Below are positions 1 through 7,739 of a stretch of 64,000 nucleotides of DNA, in pieces; position 1 is the first letter of the stretch, and each line of letters opens with the position of its first letter. Source of the DNA: Gordonia tangerina. GTDB lineage: Bacteria > Actinomycetota > Actinomycetes > Mycobacteriales > Mycobacteriaceae. The position numbers and the translations under genes were made by a program. The notes under the pieces were generated by a model, which did no database searches, was not told where the DNA came from, and saw only the letters and a program-made list of their open reading frames with translations. The stretch lies in assembly GCF_021556435.1 (NCBI RefSeq), contig NZ_JAKGCU010000002.1, positions 1 to 64,000 on the forward strand, given 5' to 3'.

Positions 1-579
1 GCTCCCTTGTATGTCCCATTGGTGTTGTGGGCGGGCGCGCCGGGGCGCTTCGCCCGGCCGCCCCCCCCCCCGCGGCACTGCTTCGCCGAATACGGTTATG
101 ACGGCGCGACCGTCAAACGCATCGAAGAGTCCACCGGGCTGTCCCGGGGCGCGATCTTCCACCATTTCCGCGACAAGGAAGCGCTGTTCCTCGCCCTTGC
201 CCAGGAGGACGCCGAGCGGATGGCCGATGTCGCGGCCGAACAGGGTCTGGTACAGGTCATGCGCGACATGCTCGCGCGTCCGCAGGATTTCGACTGGCTC
301 GGCACGCGACTGGAGATCGCCCGTAAACTGCGCACCGACTCGTCGTTTCGTTCCACCTGGCTTGCGTTCTCGGGTGACGTGGAGGCCGCGACGCTGCGGC
401 GTCTCGAACGGGGACGACAAGCAGGCAGACTCCGCGATGATGTCGACACCGACGTCCTGGTGAAGTATCTCGACCTCGTTCTCGACGGTCTGATCACCAG
501 ACTGGCCACCGGGCAACCGACCGACGATCTGCACGCTGTGCTCGACCTCGTCGAGGAATCGGTGCGCACGAAACGCTGA
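1..579 (+). CDS. acnR: TetR-family repressor, AcnR-like (5' end damaged or cut)
   Basis: TetR regulator resembling AcnR, the aconitase repressor of corynebacteria and mycobacteria. The DNA-binding core is clear (GATVKRIEESTGLSRGAIFH, then the HFRDKEALF helix), followed by an AcnR-like ligand domain (LEIARKLRTD, VLDGLITRLATG). The frame is open to the window edge, and the only start is a TTG at 7. Residues before the motif RHCFAEYGYDG do not look like TetR helix 1. They come from GC-rich sequence with an 11-C run at 61-71, so the true N-terminus is missing or corrupted here. Its partner acn would be expected just outside the window. The TetR call is very sure; AcnR rests on sequence resemblance and synteny (Rv1474c next to the Rv1473-like ABC-F gene). 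Confidence 0.8.
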   Translation, partial: APLYVPLVLWAGAPGRFARPPPPPRHCFAEYGYDGATVKRIEESTGLSRGAIFHHFRDKEALFLALAQEDAERMADVAAEQGLVQVMRDMLARPQDFDWLGTRLEIARKLRTDSSFRSTWLAFSGDVEAATLRRLERGRQAGRLRDDVDTDVLVKYLDLVLDGLITRLATGQPTDDLHAVLDLVEESVRTKR

Positions 580-647
580 CGCTCCGGGCCCGGAGGCGAG
601 CGCGATTTCGGCGTCGAAGGTCCGGCCAGGCCCGTAGAATTGCTCGG

Positions 648-2261
648 GTGGACCGTGCGGCGGCCGGGCGCACACCGATCACACGCAGAGCGCTGATCCG
701 GGGCTCTGCGGGTTTCGGCGCGCTCGGTGCCCTCGCTGCCGTCACATCCCGCACCTCGGCTGCCCAACCGGCCTCGGCCATCGTGATCGGCAGCGGCTTC
801 GGCGGTGCGGTCGCCGCATTGCGACTCGGCCGTGCCGGCATCCGCACAACCGTCCTCGAACGCGGCAGGCGCTGGCCGATTCGCGCAGACGGCAACACTT
901 TCGCCACCTTCACCAGTCCGGACAAGCGGGCCGCGTGGTTCAGCCCGACCGCCGGGATCTCCGGCCTCCTGCAGATACCCGTCGAGCCGTATCCCGGTGT
1001 GCTTGAGAAGATCCAGGGCAACGGGATCGAGGCGGTGTACGGTGCCGGTGTCGGCGGCGGTTCGCTGGTGTTCGGCGCGTTCGCGGCGCAGCCCGACAAG
1101 CCCGATTTCGACATGGTCTTTCCCGGTGGCACGGACTACGACGAACTGGCACGGACGTACTATCCGCGGGCGCGGCAGATGATTCGGGCCGCGCCGCTAC
1201 CTCCGGACATCCTGGCTCATCCGAATTACGTGGGTGCTCGATCCTGGATCCGGACGGTTGCCCGATATGGCGTGGCGCCGAGCTTCATCGACTATTCGGT
1301 GAACTGGGACATCGTCCGCAGCGAACTCGCCGGAACGGCCCCGCCCGGGATCAGCAACGGCGATCTGTCCTATGGCGTCAACAGCGGCGCGAAGACATCC
1401 GTGGATCACAACTACCTGCCCGCCGCCGAGGCGACCGGGCACGTCACCATCAAACCCATGCACGAGGTCTTCGAGATCCGACCTCGCAGTCGGCGGCCCG
1501 GCTTCGTCGTGCGGGCCCGACTCATCGACGAGCGCCGCACCACGCTGCGGATCGTGACGATGGAGTCCGACTATCTGTTCATGGCGGCCGGCTCATTCCA
1601 CACGACATCGCTGCTCGTGCGGGCGCGTGCGCTCGGACACCTGCCGCGTCTGTCCCCACACATCGGCGACGGCTTCGGCGCCAACGGAGACTTCGTGGTC
1701 CTGCGCACCGCCTTGCGTGACCCCTACGGGCCGATCCAGGGCGGGCCCGGTTACGGGCGAATTCGCGACGATCAGCTCTCGGGCGGACCGGCCGCAATCG
1801 TCTATCAGGCCAGTCCCTTCCCGTCGCCGCTGGGCGGGGTCGCGACCACCCACCTGATCCAGGTCCACACCGATGAGCGCGGGAGCATCGATTTCGACCA
1901 CGCGACCGGCCAGACACGTCTGACGTATCCCTTCGCCGAGGGGACCAGCGTCCTCGACCGACGCGCGTCCGCGTTCGCCGGGCATTTCCATCGCATGACC
2001 GAGACGCGACACGGACACCCGCGCAATGGCATCCCGGTGTACAGCCGCGCATCCGGGTTCGGCTCGGGAAGCACCTATCACGGCCTCGGTGGGGTCGTGA
2101 TCGACCGTGCCGCACGGTCAGACGGATCGGTGATCGGCTATGACAACCTCTATGTCGTGGACGGATCCTTCGCGCCGGGCGCCGTGGGTCTGGTCAACCC
2201 GTCGCTGACCATTCTGGCCCTGGCCGAACGCACGATGGACAGGTTCGTCGCCACCCTCTGA
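648..2261 (+). CDS. Secreted cholesterol oxidase, GMC flavoenzyme
   Basis: 537-aa FAD enzyme of the GMC/class I cholesterol oxidase type, which oxidises the 3-beta-hydroxyl of sterols and isomerises the product to a 4-en-3-one. A twin-arginine signal peptide is visible (TRRALIRG followed by a hydrophobic Ala/Gly stretch ending near ASRTSAA-like residues 35-40), so Tat export is expected. The Rossmann motif VIGSGFGGAVAALRLGRAG sits at about residues 45-63. The block SVDHNYLPAAEATGHVTI and the C-terminal YHGLGG and VGLVNPSLTILALAER are strongly conserved and carry the expected active-site His and Asn. The start is a GTG, 68 nt after the upstream gene. The following acyl-CoA synthetase suggests sterol or lipid use. 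Substrate specificity is inferred. Confidence 0.88.
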   Translation: MDRAAAGRTPITRRALIRGSAGFGALGALAAVTSRTSAAQPASAIVIGSGFGGAVAALRLGRAGIRTTVLERGRRWPIRADGNTFATFTSPDKRAAWFSPTAGISGLLQIPVEPYPGVLEKIQGNGIEAVYGAGVGGGSLVFGAFAAQPDKPDFDMVFPGGTDYDELARTYYPRARQMIRAAPLPPDILAHPNYVGARSWIRTVARYGVAPSFIDYSVNWDIVRSELAGTAPPGISNGDLSYGVNSGAKTSVDHNYLPAAEATGHVTIKPMHEVFEIRPRSRRPGFVVRARLIDERRTTLRIVTMESDYLFMAAGSFHTTSLLVRARALGHLPRLSPHIGDGFGANGDFVVLRTALRDPYGPIQGGPGYGRIRDDQLSGGPAAIVYQASPFPSPLGGVATTHLIQVHTDERGSIDFDHATGQTRLTYPFAEGTSVLDRRASAFAGHFHRMTETRHGHPRNGIPVYSRASGFGSGSTYHGLGGVVIDRAARSDGSVIGYDNLYVVDGSFAPGAVGLVNPSLTILALAERTMDRFVATL

Positions 2262-2371
2262 CAATCGAGGTTCGATCGGGTGGGGTACTGTGATGCACGA
2301 CACCCCGATCGATCGTTCGGTAACAGTCGACACAGATGTGCAGAGTCGTCCCTTCGTCAGAGGAGTACCAC

Positions 2372-3922
2372 GTGTTCCCCGGAGTCTTCGCCGCTTCCAC
2401 CCCGGACAAGCCCGCCGTCATTCGCGCCTCCACCGGCGAACAACTCACCTATCGCCAACTCGACGACAACTCCACGCGCCTCGCCAATCACCTGGAATCG
2501 CTCGGCCTACGGCCTGGCGACACCGTCGCGATGATCTCGCAAAACGACCTGCACATGTTCGAGGTCTATTGGGCGGCGCTGCGTAGTGGCCTGTATGTGA
2601 CCGCGATCAACCACCACCTGACCGCCGGGGAGACGAACTACATCCTCGGCGACTGCAACGCCAAGGTGGTTTTCGCCGGCGCGTCAGTGGCCGATGCGGT
2701 CGCCGCGAGCGACCAGATCCCAGCGCTGGCCGAGCCCGGTCATCGTCTCGCCTGGGGCGGCGAGATCGCCGGATTCGAATCGTATGATGCCGCGCTCACC
2801 ACCGCTTCCGATGCCCCGCGCACCGATCAGCCCCGCGGCACCGACATGCTGTACTCGTCCGGGACCACAGGCCGTCCCAAGGGAATTCAGACTCCGTTGC
2901 CCCAAGGACAGGTCGACGAGATCCCCGATACCTACACGGCGATCTTCGCCCCGATGTACGGCTACGACGACAACGCCGTCTACCTCTCCCCTGCACCGCT
3001 GTATCACGCTGCGCCACTGCGCTACTGCGGAATGACCAACTCGGTCGGCGGGACGGTCGTGTTCCTCGACCGGTTCGACCCCGAGACCGCCCTGAGCGCC
3101 ATCGAGAAGTTCCGGATCACGCACAGTCAATGGGTACCGACGATGTTCATCCGGATGCTCAAGCTGCCGGCGGATGTCCGCGAGAAGTACGACGTGAGCA
3201 GCATCAAGCTCGCCATCCACGCGGCCGCCCCGTGCCCGGTCGACGTCAAGCGCGCGATGATCGAGTGGTGGGGTCCGGTCATCCACGAGTATTACGCCTC
3301 CACCGAGGCCGCCGGCGCCACCTTCATCGGACCGCAGGAGGCGCTTGATCATCCCGGCTCGGTCGGCAAGCCGCTGCTGGGTGTGGTGCACATCTGCGAC
3401 GAGGCCGGCAACGACCTACCCACCGGCGAGGTCGGCCTCGTCTACTTCGAACGCGACGAACCCGCCTTCGAATACCACAACGACCCGGAGAAGACCCGCA
3501 GCGCACAACATCCCGAGCACGCGAACTGGGCGAACACTGGCGACATGGGATACGTCGACGACGAGGGCTACCTGTACCTCACCGACCGCAAGGCGTTCAT
3601 GATCATCTCCGGCGGGGTCAACATCTATCCGCAGGAAGCGGAGAACGTTCTGGTCAATCACCCCGCCGTGTTCGACGTCGGAGTGATCGGGGTCCCCGAC
3701 GAGGAGCTCGGCGAAGTCGCGAAGGCCTGTGTCCAACCCGCACCGGGCTACGCGCCATCGCCGGAGCTCGCCGATGAACTGCTCGACTACACCAAGGAGT
3801 CGATCGCGGCGTACAAGGCGCCTCGTTCGGTGGACTTCGTCGACGACCTGCCGCGCACACCCACCGGCAAACTGGTGAAAGGTGAACTGCGCAAGCAATA
3901 TTGGCCCGAGAAGGTGCACTGA
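2372..3922 (+). CDS. Fatty acyl-CoA synthetase (FadD family)
   Basis: 516-aa ANL-superfamily AMP-forming acyl-CoA ligase. The P-loop motif LYSSGTTGRPKGIQ lies near residue 170; YYASTEAAG is the A5-type motif; TGDMGYVDDEGYLYLTDRK (A7/A8) and PRTPTGKLVKGELR (A10, catalytic Lys) are near the C-terminus. I chose the GTG at 2372 because AGGAG at 2361-2365 is correctly spaced; an ATG 36 nt upstream lacks a ribosome site and adds residues foreign to the family. It probably activates fatty or sterol side-chain acids to CoA thioesters in the cytoplasm. The gene follows the cholesterol oxidase in the same direction. The exact FadD subgroup is not assigned. Confidence 0.87.
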   Translation: MFPGVFAASTPDKPAVIRASTGEQLTYRQLDDNSTRLANHLESLGLRPGDTVAMISQNDLHMFEVYWAALRSGLYVTAINHHLTAGETNYILGDCNAKVVFAGASVADAVAASDQIPALAEPGHRLAWGGEIAGFESYDAALTTASDAPRTDQPRGTDMLYSSGTTGRPKGIQTPLPQGQVDEIPDTYTAIFAPMYGYDDNAVYLSPAPLYHAAPLRYCGMTNSVGGTVVFLDRFDPETALSAIEKFRITHSQWVPTMFIRMLKLPADVREKYDVSSIKLAIHAAAPCPVDVKRAMIEWWGPVIHEYYASTEAAGATFIGPQEALDHPGSVGKPLLGVVHICDEAGNDLPTGEVGLVYFERDEPAFEYHNDPEKTRSAQHPEHANWANTGDMGYVDDEGYLYLTDRKAFMIISGGVNIYPQEAENVLVNHPAVFDVGVIGVPDEELGEVAKACVQPAPGYAPSPELADELLDYTKESIAAYKAPRSVDFVDDLPRTPTGKLVKGELRKQYWPEKVH

Positions 3923-3937
3923 CGGACAGCTGATCTG

Positions 3938-3975
3938 GTAGTACGAACCGTGCGGGAACCGCCGGTTCGTACTAC
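3938..3975. terminator. Bidirectional terminator hairpin
   Basis: Perfect 12-bp inverted repeat GTAGTACGAACC (3938-3949) / GGTTCGTACTAC (3964-3975), with a further GCGG/CCGC pairing inside the loop. It lies between the convergent acyl-CoA synthetase and ABC-F genes. There is no T-run, as is common in actinobacteria. Confidence 0.75.
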
Positions 3976-3988
3976 GAGATCGCGTGGG

Positions 3989-5617
3989 TCAGGCGAGTTC
4001 GATGAGCTCCTGGTATTCGTCGGACCAGTGGTCCTCGGTGCCGTCCGGCAACAGGATCACGCGCTGCGGGTCCAGTGCGGCCGCGGCGCCGGGGTCGTGG
4101 GTCACCAGCACCACCGCACCGGTGTAGCTGCGCAGCGCATCGAGCACCTGTTCACGGGAGATCGGATCGAGGTTGTTGGTCGGTTCGTCGAGTAACAGGA
4201 CATTCGCCGACGAGGAGACCAACCCGGCCAGGGTCAGTCGTGTCTTCTCGCCGCCGGACAGCGTGCCGGCCGGCTGGTCGAGTTGCGCGCCGCTGAACAT
4301 GAAGGCGCCCAGTAGACCTCGAAGATCCTGCTCGCCCGCGTCCGGTGCGGCATGGCGGATGTTCTCCCAGACCGTCGCCATGTCGTCAAGAGTGTCGTGC
4401 TCCTGCGCGAAGTAGCCGATCTTGAGCCCGTAGCCGGGTTCGATCGAGCCGATGTCAGATTTCTCGACCCCCGCCAGGAGCTTGAGCAGGGTGGTCTTGC
4501 CCGCACCGTTGAGGCCGAGCACAACCACCCGGCTGCCCTTGTCGATCGCCAGGTCGACGCCGGTGAAGATCTCGAGCGACCCATAGGTTTTCGTCAAACC
4601 GCTGGCCATGAGCGGAGTCTTGCCGCAGGTGGCCGGTTCCGGGAACCGGATGCGTGCGGTGCGGTCGGACACGCGTTCCTCGTCGAGCGAGTCGAGCATG
4701 CGATCGGCGCGTTTGAGCATGTTCTGTGCGGCGGTGGCCTTGGTCGCCTTGGCGCCGAGTTTGGCCGCCTGCGCGCGCAACGCGCCGGCCTTCTTCTCCG
4801 CGTTGGCACGTTCGCGCTTGCGTCGTTGTTCGTCGGTGGCACGCGCGTCGAGGTAGCGTTTCCAGCCCATGTTGTAGACGTCTGCCTCACCGCGGACGGC
4901 GTCGAGGAACCACACTCGGTTCACGACGTCGGCCAACAGCTCCACGTCGTGGCTGATCACGACAAGGCCGCCCTCGTGGTTCTGCAGGAAGCCCCGTAAC
5001 CAGGCGATCGAATCGGCGTCGAGGTGGTTGGTCGGCTCATCCAGCAACAGGGTGGTGTCAGACTTGCCGGCGTCATCGGAGGCGGCGAACAGGATGCGCG
5101 CCAGCTCGATACGACGTCGCTGACCTCCGGAGAGCGTGCCGAGCGGCTGACCCAGAACCCGGTCCGGCAAACCGAGGCTGTGGCAGATCCGGGCCGCATC
5201 CGATTCGGCCACGTAACCGCCCAGGGCGGCGAACCGCTCCTCGAGCTGCCCGTACTTATGCACCGCCTTGTCACGCACGCGGTCATCGGCCGCCTCGGCC
5301 ATCAGCGCTTGCTGCTTCTCCATCTGACGCAGGATGGCGTCGAGTCCGCGGGCCGAGAGCACCCGGTCCTTGGCGAGGACGTCGAGATCGCCCTCCTTGG
5401 GGTCCTGCGGGAGATATCCGAGGTCGCCGCTGCGCAGCACGCTGCCCGCATACGGCTCGGTCTCACCGGCCAGGATGCGCAGGGTGGTCGTCTTGCCGGC
5501 CCCGTTTCGGCCGACGAGACCGATACGGTCGCCGGGCTGAATGCGCAGCGCATCGCCGGGCGCCGCCAACAGTGTCCGCGCGCCCGCTCGAACTTCCAGG
5601 TCAGTCGCGGTGATCAC
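3989..5617 (-). CDS. ABC-F family ATPase (Rv1473-like)
   Basis: 542-aa soluble protein with two ABC domains and no membrane segments, as in ABC-F translation and antibiotic-resistance factors. First domain: Walker A GLVGRNGAGKTTTLRILAGE, signature LSGGQRRRIELAR, Walker B LLLDEPTNHLD. Second domain: VLGLNGAGKTTLLKLLAG, LSGGEKTRLTLAG, LLLDEPTNNLD. A charged Lys/Arg/Ala-rich linker between them fits the ribosome-contacting ABC-F linker. The start is GTG at 5617. Synteny with acnR matches mycobacterial Rv1473, annotated as a macrolide-type ATPase. Its job may be ribosome rescue or protection; no drug can be named from the sequence. Confidence 0.88.
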   Translation of the reverse strand: MITATDLEVRAGARTLLAAPGDALRIQPGDRIGLVGRNGAGKTTTLRILAGETEPYAGSVLRSGDLGYLPQDPKEGDLDVLAKDRVLSARGLDAILRQMEKQQALMAEAADDRVRDKAVHKYGQLEERFAALGGYVAESDAARICHSLGLPDRVLGQPLGTLSGGQRRRIELARILFAASDDAGKSDTTLLLDEPTNHLDADSIAWLRGFLQNHEGGLVVISHDVELLADVVNRVWFLDAVRGEADVYNMGWKRYLDARATDEQRRKRERANAEKKAGALRAQAAKLGAKATKATAAQNMLKRADRMLDSLDEERVSDRTARIRFPEPATCGKTPLMASGLTKTYGSLEIFTGVDLAIDKGSRVVVLGLNGAGKTTLLKLLAGVEKSDIGSIEPGYGLKIGYFAQEHDTLDDMATVWENIRHAAPDAGEQDLRGLLGAFMFSGAQLDQPAGTLSGGEKTRLTLAGLVSSSANVLLLDEPTNNLDPISREQVLDALRSYTGAVVLVTHDPGAAAALDPQRVILLPDGTEDHWSDEYQELIELA

Positions 5618-5701
5618 GGCGAACCAGTCTACCTGCGCAGCGGCTCAGACCTATCCGGCCGACTCTGCCCGAACGATCGATCGGCCCGATACGGTGAGTG
5701 C

Positions 5702-6502
5702 GTGAGTGAACCGCAACGCACCTCGACCATGATCAACGCCCCTGGCGACCTGACCGGAAAGTGCGCCGTGGTGACCGGCGCCAGCCGTGGTATCGGGCTG
5801 GCCATCGCCACCGAACTGGCACGATGCGGAGCTTCGGTGGTGATCACCGCACGCAAACCGGATCCGTTGGCCGCCGCCGCCGAGGATATCCGGGCCGCCG
5901 TGGCCGGTGCCACCATCGTCACGTCCCCCGGCAATGCCGGTGACGAATCTCACCGCGCCGAGGCGATCGCCGCTGCAGTCGAACTCGGTGGTGTGGACAT
6001 TCTGGTGAACAACACCGGCATCAACCCGATCATGGGCCCCCTGATGGACGCCGATCTCAGCGCCGTCCGCAAGATCTTCGATGTCAACGTCGCCGGCACC
6101 CTCGGATTCATCCAGGAGGCCTATCGCGCCGGGATGCGCGAGCACGGCGGGTCCATCGTCAACATCTCCTCGGTGGCCGGACTGCGGTCGACCGGCGCGA
6201 TCGCCGCCTACGGGGCGTCGAAGGCGGCGTTGATCCGGTTGACCGAAGAACTCGCGTGGGAACTGGGGCCCGGGATCCGGGTGAACGCGATCGCCCCATC
6301 GGTGGTGCGGACGACCTTCGCTTCCGGACTGATCGCCGGTGACAACGAGGCGCGCATCGCCGCCGGCTACCCGATGGCCCGTATCGGCGAACCCGTGGAC
6401 GTGGCCCGCGCGGCCGCATTTCTCGCAGGCGACGCATCGGCCTGGATCACCGGAGAGACCATTCGCGTGGACGGCGGCATGATGGCCACCGGCGGCGCGT
6501 GA
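5702..6502 (+). CDS. SDR-family oxidoreductase, FabG-like
   Basis: 266-aa classical short-chain dehydrogenase. The cofactor motif TGASRGIGLAIA is at about residues 27-38, the variant NNTG motif replaces NNAG, the catalytic Ser lies in NISSVAG, YGASK holds the Tyr/Lys pair, and the C-terminus ends with the usual WITGETIRVDGG. GTG 5702 is used; ATG 5729 is an equally possible start that leaves the nucleotide fold intact. It is divergent from the ABC-F gene and ends 4 nt before crtL, so the two are probably co-transcribed. The motifs suggest a 3-oxoacyl or alcohol reductase; the substrate is unknown. Confidence 0.85.
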   Translation: MSEPQRTSTMINAPGDLTGKCAVVTGASRGIGLAIATELARCGASVVITARKPDPLAAAAEDIRAAVAGATIVTSPGNAGDESHRAEAIAAAVELGGVDILVNNTGINPIMGPLMDADLSAVRKIFDVNVAGTLGFIQEAYRAGMREHGGSIVNISSVAGLRSTGAIAAYGASKAALIRLTEELAWELGPGIRVNAIAPSVVRTTFASGLIAGDNEARIAAGYPMARIGEPVDVARAAAFLAGDASAWITGETIRVDGGMMATGGA

Positions 6503-6506
6503 GGAT

Positions 6507-7637
6507 GTGACAACGCACGTCGCAGTCCTCGGTGCAGGACCCTCGGGCCGCGGCCTCGCCCATCGACTCCTCGTGGCCGGCCTCGACGTCACGGTGGTGG
6601 AGGCCCACCCGAGCCGGCCGTGGTTGGCGACCTATGCCTGCTGGAGCGACGAACTCCCGGCCTGGCTGGACCCGTCCACGATCGCCGCCCAGGTGAGTGC
6701 TGTCGGAGTGATCGGCCACACCGCAACCGAACTCGCTCGCGGATACAGCGTGTTCCACACCGCCGCGCTGCAGCGCAAGCTCACGCTCGACGACGCGCGG
6801 GTGGTCGGCGGACGCGTCGCAGACGTCGATGGTGGGCGCATCCGCCTCACCGACGGAACAACTGTCACTGCCGACGTGGTGGTCGACTGTCGCGGATCGT
6901 CGGCGCGCCACGCGCCGCGCCAGACGGCTTTCGGCATCGTCGTCGACGCGGCCACCGCGCGCCGCCATCTCGACAGCGCCGACGCCGTTCTGATGGATTG
7001 GCGTGCCACCGAGCGTGATCCGGGTGCCCTGCCGTCATTCCTGTACGCCATCCCGCTCGGTGATGACGAGTTTCTCCTCGAGGAGACGTGCCTGGCCGGT
7101 CGGCCCGCACTGTCGCTCGACGTGCTCGAGCATCGTCTGCGCAGTCGTCTCCGGGGCACCCCAACCGGCGTCCGACGAACCGAGCGGGTGTCGTTTCCGT
7201 TGACGGCGACGTCCGGACGACCCTGGCGACCCCGGCCGTTGCGCCACGGAGCCGCCGGTGGCCTCCTGCATCCCACCACCGGATACAGCGTCGCGTCGGC
7301 ACTGTGCGAGGCCGATCGGCTGGTCGGGGCGATCTCCGCCGGCCGCGACCCGGCGTCGACCCTGTGGCCTCGGAGCGCACGGGCGGTGTACCGCCTCCGC
7401 TTGCGGGGGCTCGCCGTGCTGCTCCGACTCGACGCCGAGGAGACCATCGGCTTCTTCGACGCCTTCTTCGCCATGCCGTTGACCGCCCAACGCAGCTATC
7501 TCAGCGACCGTGGCGACCTGTCCGGGACCCTGGCCGCCATGGCGCGAGTGTTCGCCGGTCTCGACATGTCCGTGCGAGCCGACGTCGCCCGAGGGTGTCT
7601 GGACCGGCCACCACCGTCCGGCGACGTCCCCGATTGA
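6507..7637 (+). CDS. crtL: Lycopene beta-cyclase family flavoprotein
   Basis: 376-aa CrtL/CrtY-type cyclase that would form beta-rings on lycopene. The N-terminal FAD-binding motif is VAVLGAGPSGRGLAHRLL, followed by the family signature YACWSDELPAWL. Mid-protein are MDWR and SFLYAIPLGDDEFLLEETCLA, and the C-terminal substrate region carries TTGYSVASAL. The GTG start overlaps a GAGG ribosome site and sits 4 nt after the SDR stop. No other carotenoid gene (crtE, B, I) is visible in the window, so the enzyme must act on a pathway encoded elsewhere. Family call is strong; ring specificity is inferred. Confidence 0.85.
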   Translation: MTTHVAVLGAGPSGRGLAHRLLVAGLDVTVVEAHPSRPWLATYACWSDELPAWLDPSTIAAQVSAVGVIGHTATELARGYSVFHTAALQRKLTLDDARVVGGRVADVDGGRIRLTDGTTVTADVVVDCRGSSARHAPRQTAFGIVVDAATARRHLDSADAVLMDWRATERDPGALPSFLYAIPLGDDEFLLEETCLAGRPALSLDVLEHRLRSRLRGTPTGVRRTERVSFPLTATSGRPWRPRPLRHGAAGGLLHPTTGYSVASALCEADRLVGAISAGRDPASTLWPRSARAVYRLRLRGLAVLLRLDAEETIGFFDAFFAMPLTAQRSYLSDRGDLSGTLAAMARVFAGLDMSVRADVARGCLDRPPPSGDVPD

Positions 7638-7661
7638 GCTGCTGCCCGACCATCGCCTACT

Positions 7662-7680
7662 CTAGGTTAGCCTTGCCTTG
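7662..7680. promoter_or_regulatory. IdeR/DtxR-type iron box 1
   Basis: CTAGGTTAGCCTTGCCTTG matches 14 of 19 positions of the IdeR consensus TTAGGTTAGCCTAACCTAA, with TAGGTTAGCCT intact. A second alignment shifted by 5 nt (7667-7685, TTAGCCTTGCCTTGCCTAA) also scores 14 of 19, so two overlapping half-occupied sites are possible. It lies 59 nt before the GTG of the double glycosyltransferase gene. Counts were made by eye. Confidence 0.65.
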
Positions 7681-7739
7681 CCTAATTGAGGTTTCTCAAG
7701 GTGACCAAGGTTTCGTTGGACGTTCAGAGGAGACGGTCG

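Noticed and set aside
2336..2371. ATG 36 nt upstream as the acyl-CoA synthetase start
   Set aside because: No ribosome site; AGGAG is correctly placed for GTG 2372.
5024..5701. Upstream in-frame extension of the SDR gene
   Set aside because: It runs antisense through the ABC-F gene and shows no SDR-like sequence before 5702.
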